Under the pieces are notes generated by a model. The model worked only from the letters and a program-made list of their open reading frames with translations. It searched no databases and was not told the origin of the DNA. From Desulfosarcina widdelii (lineage in GTDB: Bacteria; Desulfobacterota; Desulfobacteria; Desulfobacterales; Desulfosarcinaceae), in NCBI RefSeq assembly GCF_009688965.1, contig NZ_AP021875.1:248001-312000 (forward strand): a stretch of 64,000 nt of DNA, written 5' to 3'. Within the stretch, counting starts at the first letter, position 1. Each line of letters begins with the position of its first letter. Positions 24,528 to 33,235 of the stretch are shown piece by piece. A program made the translations under genes and the position numbers.

Positions 24528-25343
24528 ATGCAGACACAGCCGCCGGTAATCGACGCCCATGCCCATTGCGGGATCATCGACCGCAGTTGGCCGCAGTCCT
24601 TCGCGGATTATGCGCGACAGGCCGCCGCAACGGATATTGCCGGGGTGGCCCTTTTCTCGCCGGTTCAGGAAATTTATGATCGCTATGACGCCCATTTTGC
24701 CGATACGGCCGACTGGCAGCGGCGCCGAAGGGAGAGCAATGCCCATCTGCTTTCGTTTAATTCCGACGAATTGACCGTTTATCCATACTTTTTCATTTGG
24801 AACGACTTTGCCGTCGAGCAGCTTTCAACCGCCCACTGCGGGATCAAGTGGCATCGCCATGCCGACGAGCCGATGTACGCCTACGGCGATCCCCGCTGCC
24901 GGAAGGCCCTTGCCGAGATCTGGCGCAGGCGTCTGCCGGTAGTTCTGGAAGAGGAATTTGGCAACACCGTACGGTTCATCCGCGAACTGGCGCAGGGGAT
25001 AACGGTGATCATTCCACACCTGGGTATGCTCAACGGTGGTTTTCGGGCCATTGCCGGAGCCGGCCTATGGGAGCTGGAAAATGTTTGGGCAGATACCGCC
25101 CTTGCCGGTCCGGGCGAGATCAGCAGTTATATTCAATCATACGGCCATCGGCGATTGATGTTCGGATCGGACTTTCCTTTCGGCGATCCTTTTCAGGAAT
25201 TGGAAAATGTCCGCCGCCTGCAGTTGGCGCCGGCCGTGGAAAATGCGGTACTGGGCGGCAACTTCATCCGTCTGCAGGCCGGCGTCGACCACGGAACGGA
25301 CCGGGCCGACGGCAAGCGCGGAATCGAGGGAAGCGGACAATGA
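24528..25343 (+). CDS. Amidohydrolase-family metal-dependent hydrolase
   Basis: A 271-residue TIM-barrel hydrolase of the amidohydrolase-2 type. Metal motif VIDAHAHCG is near the N-terminus; further family features are GIKWHRHAD, VVLEEEFGN, VIIPHLGMLNGG and the C-terminal RLMFGSDFPFGDP with the catalytic Asp. The substrate is unknown; relatives act as decarboxylases or lactonases. It overlaps a small membrane-protein gene by 4 bp. Confidence 0.8.
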   Translation: MQTQPPVIDAHAHCGIIDRSWPQSFADYARQAAATDIAGVALFSPVQEIYDRYDAHFADTADWQRRRRESNAHLLSFNSDELTVYPYFFIWNDFAVEQLSTAHCGIKWHRHADEPMYAYGDPRCRKALAEIWRRRLPVVLEEEFGNTVRFIRELAQGITVIIPHLGMLNGGFRAIAGAGLWELENVWADTALAGPGEISSYIQSYGHRRLMFGSDFPFGDPFQELENVRRLQLAPAVENAVLGGNFIRLQAGVDHGTDRADGKRGIEGSGQ

Positions 25344-25525
25344 CCGGATTTTTTAAAGGACCGCCGCTGCTGGTACACATTCTGATCGTTACCATGGCCA
25401 ATGCCCTGGCTTTTCCGCTTTTTTACCAATGGGCGGGTTCCATTCTCTACGCCTTTCTGATAAGTGTCGGCGTTCTCTGTGTTTATGGACTGGCTGTTGT
25501 CTGGTTTTTTAAAAGCAATAGATAG
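25340..25525 (+). CDS. Small membrane protein (61 aa)
   Basis: Starts at ATG 25340, overlapping the TGA of the hydrolase gene, and ends 3 bp before rnhA. Two hydrophobic stretches are visible (LVHILIVTMANALAFPLFY and AFLISVGVLCVYGLAVVWFF), so a two-pass inner-membrane protein is likely. No family recognised. Position suggests an operon with the hydrolase and rnhA. Confidence 0.7.
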   Translation: MTGFFKGPPLLVHILIVTMANALAFPLFYQWAGSILYAFLISVGVLCVYGLAVVWFFKSNR

Positions 25526-25528
25526 ATT

Positions 25529-26242
25529 ATGGCTAAAAAAAAATATTACGCAGTTGCCGCCGGCAGAAAGACGGGTGTTTATACCGATTGGTTCGGTCCC
25601 GACGGAGCTCAGGTCCAGGTGCTCGGATTCCAGGGAGCGATCTACAAGGGGTTTGCCACACGCCAGGAGGCCCAGGCGTTTATGGAAGCGGGTCGTGCAA
25701 CTGCCAAGCGCAGCGCGGGTCGAAGCCGTTCAAAGAAAGCGCGATCGGTCGCAGCATCTATACCGGCCGCTGGCGACCGAATCGTCATCTACACCGACGG
25801 GTCCAGTTTGGGAAATCCCGGTCCCGGGGGGTATGGCGTGGTCATTCCCTCCGACAACGGGGACCGGGAGTTATCCGGCGGCTTCCGCAGAACCACCAAC
25901 AATCGCATGGAGCTTCTGGCCTGCATCGTCGGCCTCGAACAGTTCCGGTCGCCGGCCGCCGTGGCCCTGTACAGCGATTCCCGGTACGTGGTGGACGGGA
26001 TCACCAAGGGCTGGGCCAAAAACTGGCGGCGCAACGGCTGGCGCAAGAGCAACGGCTCCCCGGCCCTGAATCCCGACCTGTGGGAGCGCCTGCTGACCCT
26101 TTGCGAACGGCATGATGTACAGTTCCTCTGGGTCAAGGGGCATGCCGGCAATCCCGGCAACGAGCGGTGCGACCAACTCGCCACGCAAGCCGCCGCCGGA
26201 TCCGACTTGCCTGCGGACAAAGGGTACGAAGGCGTGGCCTGA
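25529..26242 (+). CDS. rnhA: Ribonuclease HI with N-terminal viroplasmin-like domain
   Basis: Cleaves RNA in RNA-DNA hybrids. The 237 residues have an N-terminal caulimovirus viroplasmin/hybrid-binding domain (KKYYAVAAGRKTGVYTDW ... QGAIYKGFATRQEAQAFM), a basic linker, and a C-terminal RNase HI domain from about residue 83. The active-site set DEDD is present: YTDGSSLGNPGPGGYG, NNRMEL, YSDSRYVVDGI, and GHAGNPGNERCDQLA with the catalytic His and last Asp. This two-domain layout is known in bacteria and eukaryotes. Confidence 0.93.
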   Translation: MAKKKYYAVAAGRKTGVYTDWFGPDGAQVQVLGFQGAIYKGFATRQEAQAFMEAGRATAKRSAGRSRSKKARSVAASIPAAGDRIVIYTDGSSLGNPGPGGYGVVIPSDNGDRELSGGFRRTTNNRMELLACIVGLEQFRSPAAVALYSDSRYVVDGITKGWAKNWRRNGWRKSNGSPALNPDLWERLLTLCERHDVQFLWVKGHAGNPGNERCDQLATQAAAGSDLPADKGYEGVA

Positions 26243-26595
26243 TCCATCCGGCCGCCGATTAAGTATTGACAGCAGCGGGCCGGGCGGTCAATGATTCATC
26301 AGCGCCGTGAACAAAGCGGCCGGCATGCGACCCGGAGCACCAGCACCCATTGATCCTGACGGACCTTTCCCTCCTTTGATGCACAGCAACCCGGGTGCCT
26401 CCTCGTTATCCAATATCGAAAGATCGATCGCCGACAGGCAGGTGTCTGCCCCCATTGCGCGGCTTTTTTGCGAGTAAAGTTCGACGGTAAAATGGCGATA
26501 TGGTTTAAAAGAGGTAAACTACGAGCGGCCGAAGCGACAATTCCTGGATAGGTCCGGGAGTTGTTTTCAACGATAGAGGTTCGGATTTCAATTCT
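26243..26595. other. Intergenic region without a recognised gene
   Basis: About 350 bases between rnhA and the PilZ gene. I see no convincing ORF, RNA gene or strong terminator. The reading frame on the opposite strand here has no recognisable domain and continues antisense to the PilZ gene. Confidence 0.5.
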
Positions 26596-27102
26596 ATGGC
26601 AACAATGGCAACAAAACCGGCTGCGGAAAAAGAGCGGCGGGTTTTTATCAACGATAAGGGGCAGGGGACGTTTATCTGCCCGGTCTGCGAAAAAGGGGTC
26701 ATCCGCGACCTGAGCCAGTTCAGCGATATCGAATCGGCGGTTCGACTCAAGTGCAAGTGCAGTTGCGGGAACGTCTACCGGGTGTTGGTGGAGCGCCGGC
26801 GGCATTTCCGCAAGCCGGTCAATCTGGTGGGCATGTTTTTCTACCGTGGCGCAAAAAAGGCTCCCCTCAAAGGACTGATCAAGGTCCTGGATATTTCCCA
26901 GTCCGGACTCCGCTTTTCGGTCAACACCGTACCTGAATTCGAGGTGGGCAGCAGGTTGACCCTGGAATTTACCCTGGACGACGAGGAGCATAGCCAGGTG
27001 CGAGAGGATTGCATTGTAAGGCGAATTCGTTCCAATATGATCGGCGTGGAATTTGACGACCTCGACCATTACGGCAAATTGGGCCGCTACCTGTTCCGCT
27101 AA
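26596..27102 (+). CDS. PilZ domain protein with zinc ribbon-like N-terminus
   Basis: A 168-residue cyclic-di-GMP receptor candidate. The N-terminal part has CPVCEKG ... CKCSCG, a likely zinc ribbon. The PilZ domain follows from about residue 75, with ERRRHFRKP (the RxxxR motif) and DISQSGLRF (the D/NxSxxG motif), both needed for c-di-GMP binding. The output is unknown. The start may be ATG 26596 or ATG 26605; neither has a strong ribosome site. Its stop region overlaps the end of the convergent nitrilase gene. Confidence 0.85.
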   Translation: MATMATKPAAEKERRVFINDKGQGTFICPVCEKGVIRDLSQFSDIESAVRLKCKCSCGNVYRVLVERRRHFRKPVNLVGMFFYRGAKKAPLKGLIKVLDISQSGLRFSVNTVPEFEVGSRLTLEFTLDDEEHSQVREDCIVRRIRSNMIGVEFDDLDHYGKLGRYLFR

Positions 27103-27896
27103 CCCCCGGCAGGTGTTTTTCCCGCTACCATCTCGCCATCGGCGTCCATCCAGGCGGGAAACGTTTTTCGATAATCTTCCAGGATCGCAACGGAAAATAC
27201 TCCAGTAACAGTCGCTTCCGCATAACTTCTGCTGTCCACGATCCGGCCCAGGGGATCGATGATGCGGCTGTCCCCGCTGTAGCGATAGCCCTTACCGTCC
27301 GTACCCACCCGGTTCACGCCGGCCACATAGCACTGGTTTTCGATGGCCCTTGCCTTGAGCAGGGCCTTCCAGTGGGGAGCGCGCCGTTCGGGCCAGTTGG
27401 CCACGAAAATGGCCGCATCGTAAGCGCTGTCAATATTGCGGGTCCAGATGGGAAAACGAAGATCGTAGCAGACAAAGGGGCGAATTTTCCATCCTTGACA
27501 GGTCACCGTCAGGTGATTCCTTCCGGCCGTATACACCTTCTCCTCGCCGGCATAGCGAAAGAGATGTTTTTTGTCATACGTGGCGACCTTGCCATCGGGT
27601 TTGGTCCAGATGAGACGGTTGTAAAAATGGCCCTGCTCCTCCACCATCAGGCTGCCGGCGATATCCGCCTGAAACTCCTGCGCACGCTCCTGCATCCAGG
27701 CGACCGCCGGCCCGTCCATGGGCTGGGCCAGTCCGGAGGGCTGCATGGAAAAACCCGTCGAGAACATCTCCGGCAAAACGATGAGGTGAACGTCGTCGGA
27801 AATCCGGGCGATACGTTCGTAAAAACGCTCCAGGTTGGCAATGGGGTCTTCCCATGCCAGCTCCGCCTGTATCAGGGCAATCTTGAGATCCTGCAT
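27099..27896 (-). CDS. Carbon-nitrogen hydrolase (omega-amidase-like)
   Basis: A 265-residue nitrilase-superfamily enzyme from ATG 27896. The catalytic triad is visible: Glu in LPEMFSTGF, Lys in YDKKHLF, and Cys in VCYDLRFP, followed by WPERRAPHWKALLKARAIEN. The pattern is closest to omega-amidase/YafV-type enzymes that hydrolyse 2-oxoglutaramate or similar metabolites; the substrate is inferred. An in-frame extension to 28055 would overlap the WYL regulator gene and is not needed. Confidence 0.87.
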   Translation of the reverse strand: MQDLKIALIQAELAWEDPIANLERFYERIARISDDVHLIVLPEMFSTGFSMQPSGLAQPMDGPAVAWMQERAQEFQADIAGSLMVEEQGHFYNRLIWTKPDGKVATYDKKHLFRYAGEEKVYTAGRNHLTVTCQGWKIRPFVCYDLRFPIWTRNIDSAYDAAIFVANWPERRAPHWKALLKARAIENQCYVAGVNRVGTDGKGYRYSGDSRIIDPLGRIVDSRSYAEATVTGVFSVAILEDYRKTFPAWMDADGEMVAGKTPAGG

Positions 27897-28011
27897 CGGT
27901 TTTTTGTTTCCGTGTGTTGAAAAACGATGGTCATGGGAAAAGGACGTCCGGTTCTGGTGAGCAGTGGCATTCAAATCGCCACGGCCGTCACGAGAATTCT
28001 CATTCATGTTC

Positions 28012-29007
28012 TCAGTCCGGATTTTTTCGGTAGTGCTCGGCCATGGCCGCTGCATGGCGGCCCACGATGCGGCGCAGGGCCGGCGGGTCCAGCACCCTGG
28101 CCTCGGCGCCCCAGCGCAGGACCCAGTGGCTGATTTCCTCGGTGCCGGCCACGGTGGCCGTAAAGATCACCCCGCCGTCGTCGGCATCGGTCAGTTGCTG
28201 GCTTTTGTGCCAGATGCGTTCGCGAATGTAGCCGGCCACCTTGGGGCTGAAACGGATTTTTACCGTTTCCGGCGGCCCCTGAAAGATGCCGAAGCTGTCT
28301 TCCAGAAATCCCTGCAGATCAAAATCTCCGGGCATCCGAAAGCCTTCGCCGGTTACGGTCACGCTTTCGATGCGGTCCACGGCAAAGGTGCGCACCTGCT
28401 CGCGCAACTCGCAATAGCCGATCAGGTAGAGGGTTTCCTCCACATGGCGCAGGCGATAGGGATGGACCGTGCGGTGCGTTTCGGCCTGCCTGCCCATGGA
28501 GAAGTAGACCATGTCGATCTTTTTTTCGTCGAGGATTGCCGTGTTGAGATCGGTAATCATTGGGCCGAAGCGTGTGTAGTCTTTGCGGGGCGCCGGGCCC
28601 GCGTCCACCCGGTCTTGAAGACGATCCAGAAAATCGATGTATCCGGGGGGCAGAGTCGCTTTGATTTTGGAAATCAAGGAGGCGATGGCGTCGTAAAAAA
28701 CGGTTCCGCGGTAGGTTTGCAGCATCTCCTTGCCGAAGTACAGGGCCATGAGTTCCGCCGTGCTGAACGCCATGGGCACCTGCTGACGTCCGGCGTTGAG
28801 AACGGTCCAGTAGCTGCGATTGTCCCGAGTTTCGGTCGCGATGGGAAATCCGCCGGCCTGCAGGGCTTCCAGGTCCCGGTAGACTGTTCTACGGGTGCAT
28901 CCCAGCTCCTCGGCAAGCTCGGAGGCGCTTTTGCCCAGACGGGATGCAAGCAGTGTGTGAATCATCTTCCACTGACGGCTTAACTGTTCGCCTCTGGCCA
29001 TGAACAC
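28012..29007 (-). CDS. WYL-domain transcriptional regulator
   Basis: A 331-residue helix-turn-helix regulator. The N-terminal HTH-11 domain reads SASELAEELGCTRRTVYRDLEAL. A WYL domain follows (about 150-240), with YRLRHVEETLYLIGYCELRE and the R-TFAVDRI motif, then a C-terminal WCX extension. WYL proteins bind nucleic acid or nucleotides and often control DNA-damage or defence genes. Start could be ATG 29007 or 29001. No clear target; the universal stress gene lies 32 bp upstream on the same strand. Confidence 0.88.
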   Translation of the reverse strand: MFMARGEQLSRQWKMIHTLLASRLGKSASELAEELGCTRRTVYRDLEALQAGGFPIATETRDNRSYWTVLNAGRQQVPMAFSTAELMALYFGKEMLQTYRGTVFYDAIASLISKIKATLPPGYIDFLDRLQDRVDAGPAPRKDYTRFGPMITDLNTAILDEKKIDMVYFSMGRQAETHRTVHPYRLRHVEETLYLIGYCELREQVRTFAVDRIESVTVTGEGFRMPGDFDLQGFLEDSFGIFQGPPETVKIRFSPKVAGYIRERIWHKSQQLTDADDGGVIFTATVAGTEEISHWVLRWGAEARVLDPPALRRIVGRHAAAMAEHYRKNPD

Positions 29008-29039
29008 AATTCTCTATTTTGACGGCTTCTTACTTTGAT

Positions 29040-29462
29040 TCATCGGACGATGAGCACCGGGCAGGGCGCCTGGTGCAGCACCCGGTGGGCCACGCTGCCC
29101 AAGAAGAGCCCGGTAAGGTTCGATCGGCCCCGGGAACCCATGACAATCATTTCGCTTTTTTCGATGCGGGCCACTTCACAGATTTTTTCTCCCGCGGGTC
29201 CCTCCAGGATCAGTTCGGTATAATCGGCCCCTTTCTGGTCCAGCAGCGAGCGGAAAGGCGCCAACCGTTCGGCGGACTGCTGCATGATCTTATCGATGGC
29301 CTTTTGAAAGTAGGGGTCTCCCAGTTTCACCGGAAAGGGACGGTGGCAATGAAGCAGGAACAGGCGGGCATTCATCATCGTGGCGATCTTGACGGAATAC
29401 TCCGCCGCCCGCAATGCATGTTCCGACCCGTCAACCGGCAAGAGGATGAGCGGCTTTGTCAT
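29040..29462 (-). CDS. Universal stress protein (UspA family)
   Basis: A 140-residue single-domain Usp. The N-terminus LILLPVDGSEHALRAAEYSV and the ATP-binding motif GSRGRSNLTGLFLGSVAHRV (G-x2-G-x9-G-S) are intact, so it should be the ATP-binding type. It may be cotranscribed with the downstream WYL regulator gene. Confidence 0.92.
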   Translation of the reverse strand: MTKPLILLPVDGSEHALRAAEYSVKIATMMNARLFLLHCHRPFPVKLGDPYFQKAIDKIMQQSAERLAPFRSLLDQKGADYTELILEGPAGEKICEVARIEKSEMIVMGSRGRSNLTGLFLGSVAHRVLHQAPCPVLIVR

Positions 29463-29680
29463 GGCGTACCTCCTTGGTGTGAAGGTTCTAACTACGGCGG
29501 GCGCGGGTTCATTTCAGGGCTGGCGAGACTGCTGAATCTCCGGCCTGCACAATTCAAGAATAGCCGTAGACCGGTGATTTGTCAAAACTCGGCGATCATT
29601 TGCCTGGCGGCATGTTCTCCGGCATCCTTACGGCCGCGATTTTGCCGGTTAAGGTCTTTTTTACCCGGCTTGAAAGTTTG

Positions 29681-31048
29681 TCAGACCTCCCATTTGCCCG
29701 GGTTCATGATCCGGTTGGGATCGAGGAATTCCTGGACGCGCCGGATGAGGGCGGCGGTGTTGGGCTCCATTTTCGCCAGCACCATCTTCTGGGCCGACTT
29801 CTCCCCCTTCCAGATCATACCGCCGAGATCGAGGGTGGCCCGGTTGGATTCCTCCAGCGCCATGCGCGCTTTTTCGATATCCGCTTCATCCGCACGGTTG
29901 AAGGAATAGTTGAACCCGAACATGATGCTGTTTCCCATGAGCACCTGGTGCACATAGGAGCAGACCATGCCGTACCGGTGGGAGATCTCGATGCCCTTGC
30001 GCCAGGCGGCCGGCACCTGGTCGACGGGCAGGATGGCCCCGGTATACTGGAACCCGCCGCCCTTGCGAAAATCAGCGGCCAGGGCGGCCAGCGGCGGCAC
30101 ATCCAAAAAGCGTTTCTCCAGGGCTGGATGGAGGTCGGAGACAAACGAGATGCACTCGCCCCCCTTGAAATCGGAAAACAGGCGCTTGTAAGCCGTTTTC
30201 TTGAATTCCAGCTCCTCTTCGAAATGCCCGGAGAGGATCACCACGAGAAAGGCGTGGTTCATCCAGTCCGGCTTTTCCTGCATGATGAGGAAAAAATCTT
30301 CCGCCATGTCCAGGTACATGATTTCGGCGATGGCTTCGGGCAGCAGATCGATGTCGTCGGTCTTAAATACGATGACCTGGCGGAATCCGGGCTTGGGAAA
30401 CAGTTTCAGGGAAATTCGGGTCACGATGCCGGTGGTGCCGTACCAGCCGACGAACAGGCCGGCCAGGTCCGGAAGCGGTCCCCGGGAAAACCATTTTCCC
30501 TTAAGGGCGCAGGCGCCGATCCGGGCAATCTCTCCGCTGGGCAGCACCACTTCCATGCCGGCGATCATGTCCGAATTGATTCCGTAGCGCGGCGAGATGT
30601 GGCCGTGGCCGTGGATCAGGGCGTTTGCCGTCACCGTGGCGGTGGGCGGCGCCTCCGGAGTGGAGTGCTGAAAGCGTGGGTGGTGCTTTTTCAGGTACGC
30701 CTGCAGGGCTCCCTGGGAGACCCCGGCTTCGATGACTACATAGCGGTTGAGTTCATCGACTTCCAGGATGCGGTCCATCCGCTTCATGTCCAACACGATC
30801 CCCCCGCGCTCCGGCACCACGATGCCGGAAAGGGTCAGGCCCGCGCCCACCGGCGTGACGGGAATCTTCTCGCGGTTGGCCAACCGCAGGATCGCGCTGA
30901 TTTCCTCCGCTGTTTTCGGCAAGACGACGAAATCGGCCCGTCCCGGCGGCTGGGCCCCGGAATCCCGCGAATAGATAAACAACTCCGCCGGGTCGTTCGA
31001 CACCCGGTCCACTCCCACGATATCAACCAGTGCATCCCTTATCGGCAT
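29681..31048 (-). CDS. FAD-linked oxidase, GlcD/lactate dehydrogenase type
   Basis: A 455-residue FAD-binding PCMH-type dehydrogenase of 2-hydroxyacids. FAD-binding features are PVGAGLTLSGIVVPERGGI, the acidic-aromatic region and the GWYGTTGIVTRISLKLFP motif; the C-terminal FAD-oxidase domain ends with the typical EFLDPNRIMNPGKWEV. Together with the Fe-S CCG protein encoded next upstream on the same strand it probably forms a membrane-associated lactate or glycolate dehydrogenase. Substrate is inferred. Confidence 0.88.
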   Translation of the reverse strand: MPIRDALVDIVGVDRVSNDPAELFIYSRDSGAQPPGRADFVVLPKTAEEISAILRLANREKIPVTPVGAGLTLSGIVVPERGGIVLDMKRMDRILEVDELNRYVVIEAGVSQGALQAYLKKHHPRFQHSTPEAPPTATVTANALIHGHGHISPRYGINSDMIAGMEVVLPSGEIARIGACALKGKWFSRGPLPDLAGLFVGWYGTTGIVTRISLKLFPKPGFRQVIVFKTDDIDLLPEAIAEIMYLDMAEDFFLIMQEKPDWMNHAFLVVILSGHFEEELEFKKTAYKRLFSDFKGGECISFVSDLHPALEKRFLDVPPLAALAADFRKGGGFQYTGAILPVDQVPAAWRKGIEISHRYGMVCSYVHQVLMGNSIMFGFNYSFNRADEADIEKARMALEESNRATLDLGGMIWKGEKSAQKMVLAKMEPNTAALIRRVQEFLDPNRIMNPGKWEV

Positions 31049-31470
31049 ATGGCCCCCATAACCATCATCAAGAATTACGGTACATTAAACCTCGGGATAT
31101 GCCCAAGCGACCCAAGTTTTTCAGACCGGTTCGGCGAGGCATTCAATCGGCAAATGGTTTTTGAACGTCGAACAGCGAACATCGAACGTCCAATGCAGAG
31201 AGCACTTCGCTTCGTCGTTCAACAAAAAAAATTCCCGAGCCATTGTTGCCATTTGTAAAGCAAGGTTTGACCATCCCGCAAAACGTCCCAGTCACGTTAT
31301 GCCGGGCTTGATCCGGTATCCAGAAGGTATTGAAATGACTGGATTCCGGCATACGCCGGAATGACGCCAACTTGCGATTTCCGACTTTTTATGAAATCAT
31401 CAAGATTTTAAAAAATAAATAAAATGACCGCATGCATTATTCGATGTTCGACGTTCATTTTCGTGCATCA
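31049..31470. repeat. Intergenic region with dispersed hairpin repeat (core 31291-31366)
   Basis: A 422-base gap inside the GlcD/CCG pair. From 31291 it contains gtcacgttatgccgggcttg and, after a short loop, ctggattccggcatacgccg, a repeat type common in proteobacterial intergenic regions. Its antisense frame reads SFRRMPESS...FWIPDQARHN. At 31155-31190 and 31430-31460 lie short inverted tracts built from gaacatcgaacgtc-like words. No gene is seen. Confidence 0.6.
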
Positions 31471-32640
31471 TTACCCCAAGGCTTCTGCCACCAGTTCCGA
31501 CAGTTCGCGTACTTCGAGGCGCTGCTCCAGGTTCCGGGCCTTGACGGCATCTTCGAGCATCACCGTGCAGATCGGGCAGGCGGTGACGAGAACCTGCGCG
31601 CCGGTGTCCGCGGCCTCCTCGACGCGTGCGGCGGCCGAGGTGTCCGGTCCGCTGCAAACCAGGTCGGTGAAGAAGTTGCCGCCCCCGCCGCCGCAGCAGA
31701 GGCTGTCCGCCCGATTGCGCGGCATCTCCACCCGCTCGATGTCGGGCAGGCGGTCGAGGATGCTGCGCGCCGTGTCGAATTCCTTGTTGTGCCGGCCCAG
31801 GTAGCACGGATCGTGAAAGGTCACCCTGCGCACGCTCCGGGAAGCCGCCTTGTAAAGGCGTTTGTCGGCCGGTAGAATTTCGGCGAGCAGGTGCGTGTAG
31901 TGGCGCACGCTGAAATGCCCACTCCACTGCGGGTAAATGTTCTTAAAGGCGTTGTAACCGTGGGGGGAAAGGGTGACGATTTTTTCCACGCCGGCCTGCT
32001 GGAAGGCCTCGATGTTGCGTTTGGCCAGGTGCTCGAACAGTGCGAATTCTCCAAGGGCTCTGGCATCGTTGCCGTCCGAACCTTCGGCGGGTCCAAGGAT
32101 GCCGAAGGAAACGCCGAGTTTTTGCAGCAGCCCGGCCACCGAGCGGGCGATTTCCATCCCCCGATGGTCGAACGACCCCACGTCGCCGACGTAAAAAAGA
32201 ACCTCCGTGTCGGCCGTGTAAGGCTTGACGCCCAATTCCGCGGCCCAGTCGCCCCGCTTCTTTTGACTGATCTTGTAGGGGTTATTGTGGTCCAACAGGC
32301 GGGTGAGGTAATCGCGCACCGGCGGCGGCACGGTGCCCTGGTCGACCATTTCTGCCTTGGCCGCGATGAACGCTTCGAGGATCGACTCCCTGAACTTGTC
32401 GAAAATACAGTGCTCGACACAGCTGCCGCACGTGGCGCAGGAGAAAAAAATTTCCTGCAAGCGTGCATCGGTCTGGACCTGGCCGGAAAGCCAGGCGCGG
32501 GTCAGCCACATGCGGCCGCCGGGAGAAAAGGATTCAAAACGGTATTTGAGATAAGCCGGGCAAGTGAAGCTTCCGTAATCGGAGGGCAGCTTGCAGAATC
32601 CACATCGAAAACAGCGGTGAAGAATCTCCTCGTGCTCCAT
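31471..32640 (-). CDS. Fe-S oxidoreductase with CCG domains (GlpC/HdrD-like)
   Basis: A 389-residue iron-sulfur protein. The N-terminal part has Cys clusters for two [4Fe-4S] centres (CFRCGFC...C, and CATCGSCVEHC). Two CCG-type regions follow (HDPCYLGRH and SLCCGGGGGNFF, then TACPICTVML), the non-cubane cluster ligands of heterodisulfide-reductase-like proteins. It would pass electrons from the FAD subunit at 29681-31048 to the membrane pool or to other carriers. Confidence 0.88.
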   Translation of the reverse strand: MEHEEILHRCFRCGFCKLPSDYGSFTCPAYLKYRFESFSPGGRMWLTRAWLSGQVQTDARLQEIFFSCATCGSCVEHCIFDKFRESILEAFIAAKAEMVDQGTVPPPVRDYLTRLLDHNNPYKISQKKRGDWAAELGVKPYTADTEVLFYVGDVGSFDHRGMEIARSVAGLLQKLGVSFGILGPAEGSDGNDARALGEFALFEHLAKRNIEAFQQAGVEKIVTLSPHGYNAFKNIYPQWSGHFSVRHYTHLLAEILPADKRLYKAASRSVRRVTFHDPCYLGRHNKEFDTARSILDRLPDIERVEMPRNRADSLCCGGGGGNFFTDLVCSGPDTSAAARVEEAADTGAQVLVTACPICTVMLEDAVKARNLEQRLEVRELSELVAEALG

Positions 32641-32746
32641 CGTCCATCCTTTCGGTTTCGGTCTGCAGCACTTTTTAGGGATGTTGTTACCCTGATCGCG
32701 TAAGGCGATGACGACTTCGGTTGTCGGGGGATCGGTGGTCGGGGGA

Positions 32747-33043
32747 TTACGGCTGTGTCAGGTAAATGAAAACGTATTGTTCGTCATTGATGTCGACAGT
32801 GGTATCGCATCTGCAGGATTCGGCGTAATTAAGCCATCCCGGTTTGCCGGAGCCGGCACATTCGGCCTTGGGGTGCGATTCGCCGGTGGTGGCATCGTAC
32901 CAGGAAACCAGTTTGGGATCCGGACAAAGGGATTTCACCTTTTCCTCGGCCATGGACCGGGCCGCGGTAAAATCCAGATCCGACTGCTCACTCTTGATTT
33001 TTAGCGGATTGATCAACTGATACTTCAAGGGTGCTTTTGCCAA
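32747..33043 (-). CDS. AF1514-family protein (98 aa)
   Basis: A small conserved protein of unknown function, seen mainly in sulfate reducers and Archaeoglobus. Recognisable features are LDFTAARSMAEEKVKSLCPD, VSWYDATTGESHPKAECAG, KPGWLNYAESCRCD and the end INDEQYVFIYL. TTG 33043 is preferred because GGAGGAG lies 5-7 bp upstream; the frame extends to an ATG at 33106 without such a signal. Confidence 0.75.
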   Translation of the reverse strand: MAKAPLKYQLINPLKIKSEQSDLDFTAARSMAEEKVKSLCPDPKLVSWYDATTGESHPKAECAGSGKPGWLNYAESCRCDTTVDINDEQYVFIYLTQP

Positions 33044-33235
33044 TTTCTCCTCCTCATGGTGAAATCGATCCCCAATGGACGGCAAAGATAGTATGGTTGA
33101 TTTCAAAAATCAATAGTTGAGCATGCGTCGGGACAAGCCCGACTGCCAATGCCCGCTGAAACTGCCCAATGGGACCGGTTTGAAGTGGCGACGGCCCTGT
33201 GATAGGCTGATTTCCATCCACGAAAGGAGGAAGCG

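Noticed and set aside
26299..27069. Minus-strand frame of 256 codons
   Set aside because: Mostly antisense to the PilZ gene, whose motifs are clear; the part in the intergenic region shows no domain or ribosome site.
29579..31258. Long open frame (559 codons) on the plus strand
   Set aside because: It is antisense to the well-supported GlcD-type oxidase gene, shows no recognisable domain, and reflects GC-rich codon bias on the opposite strand.
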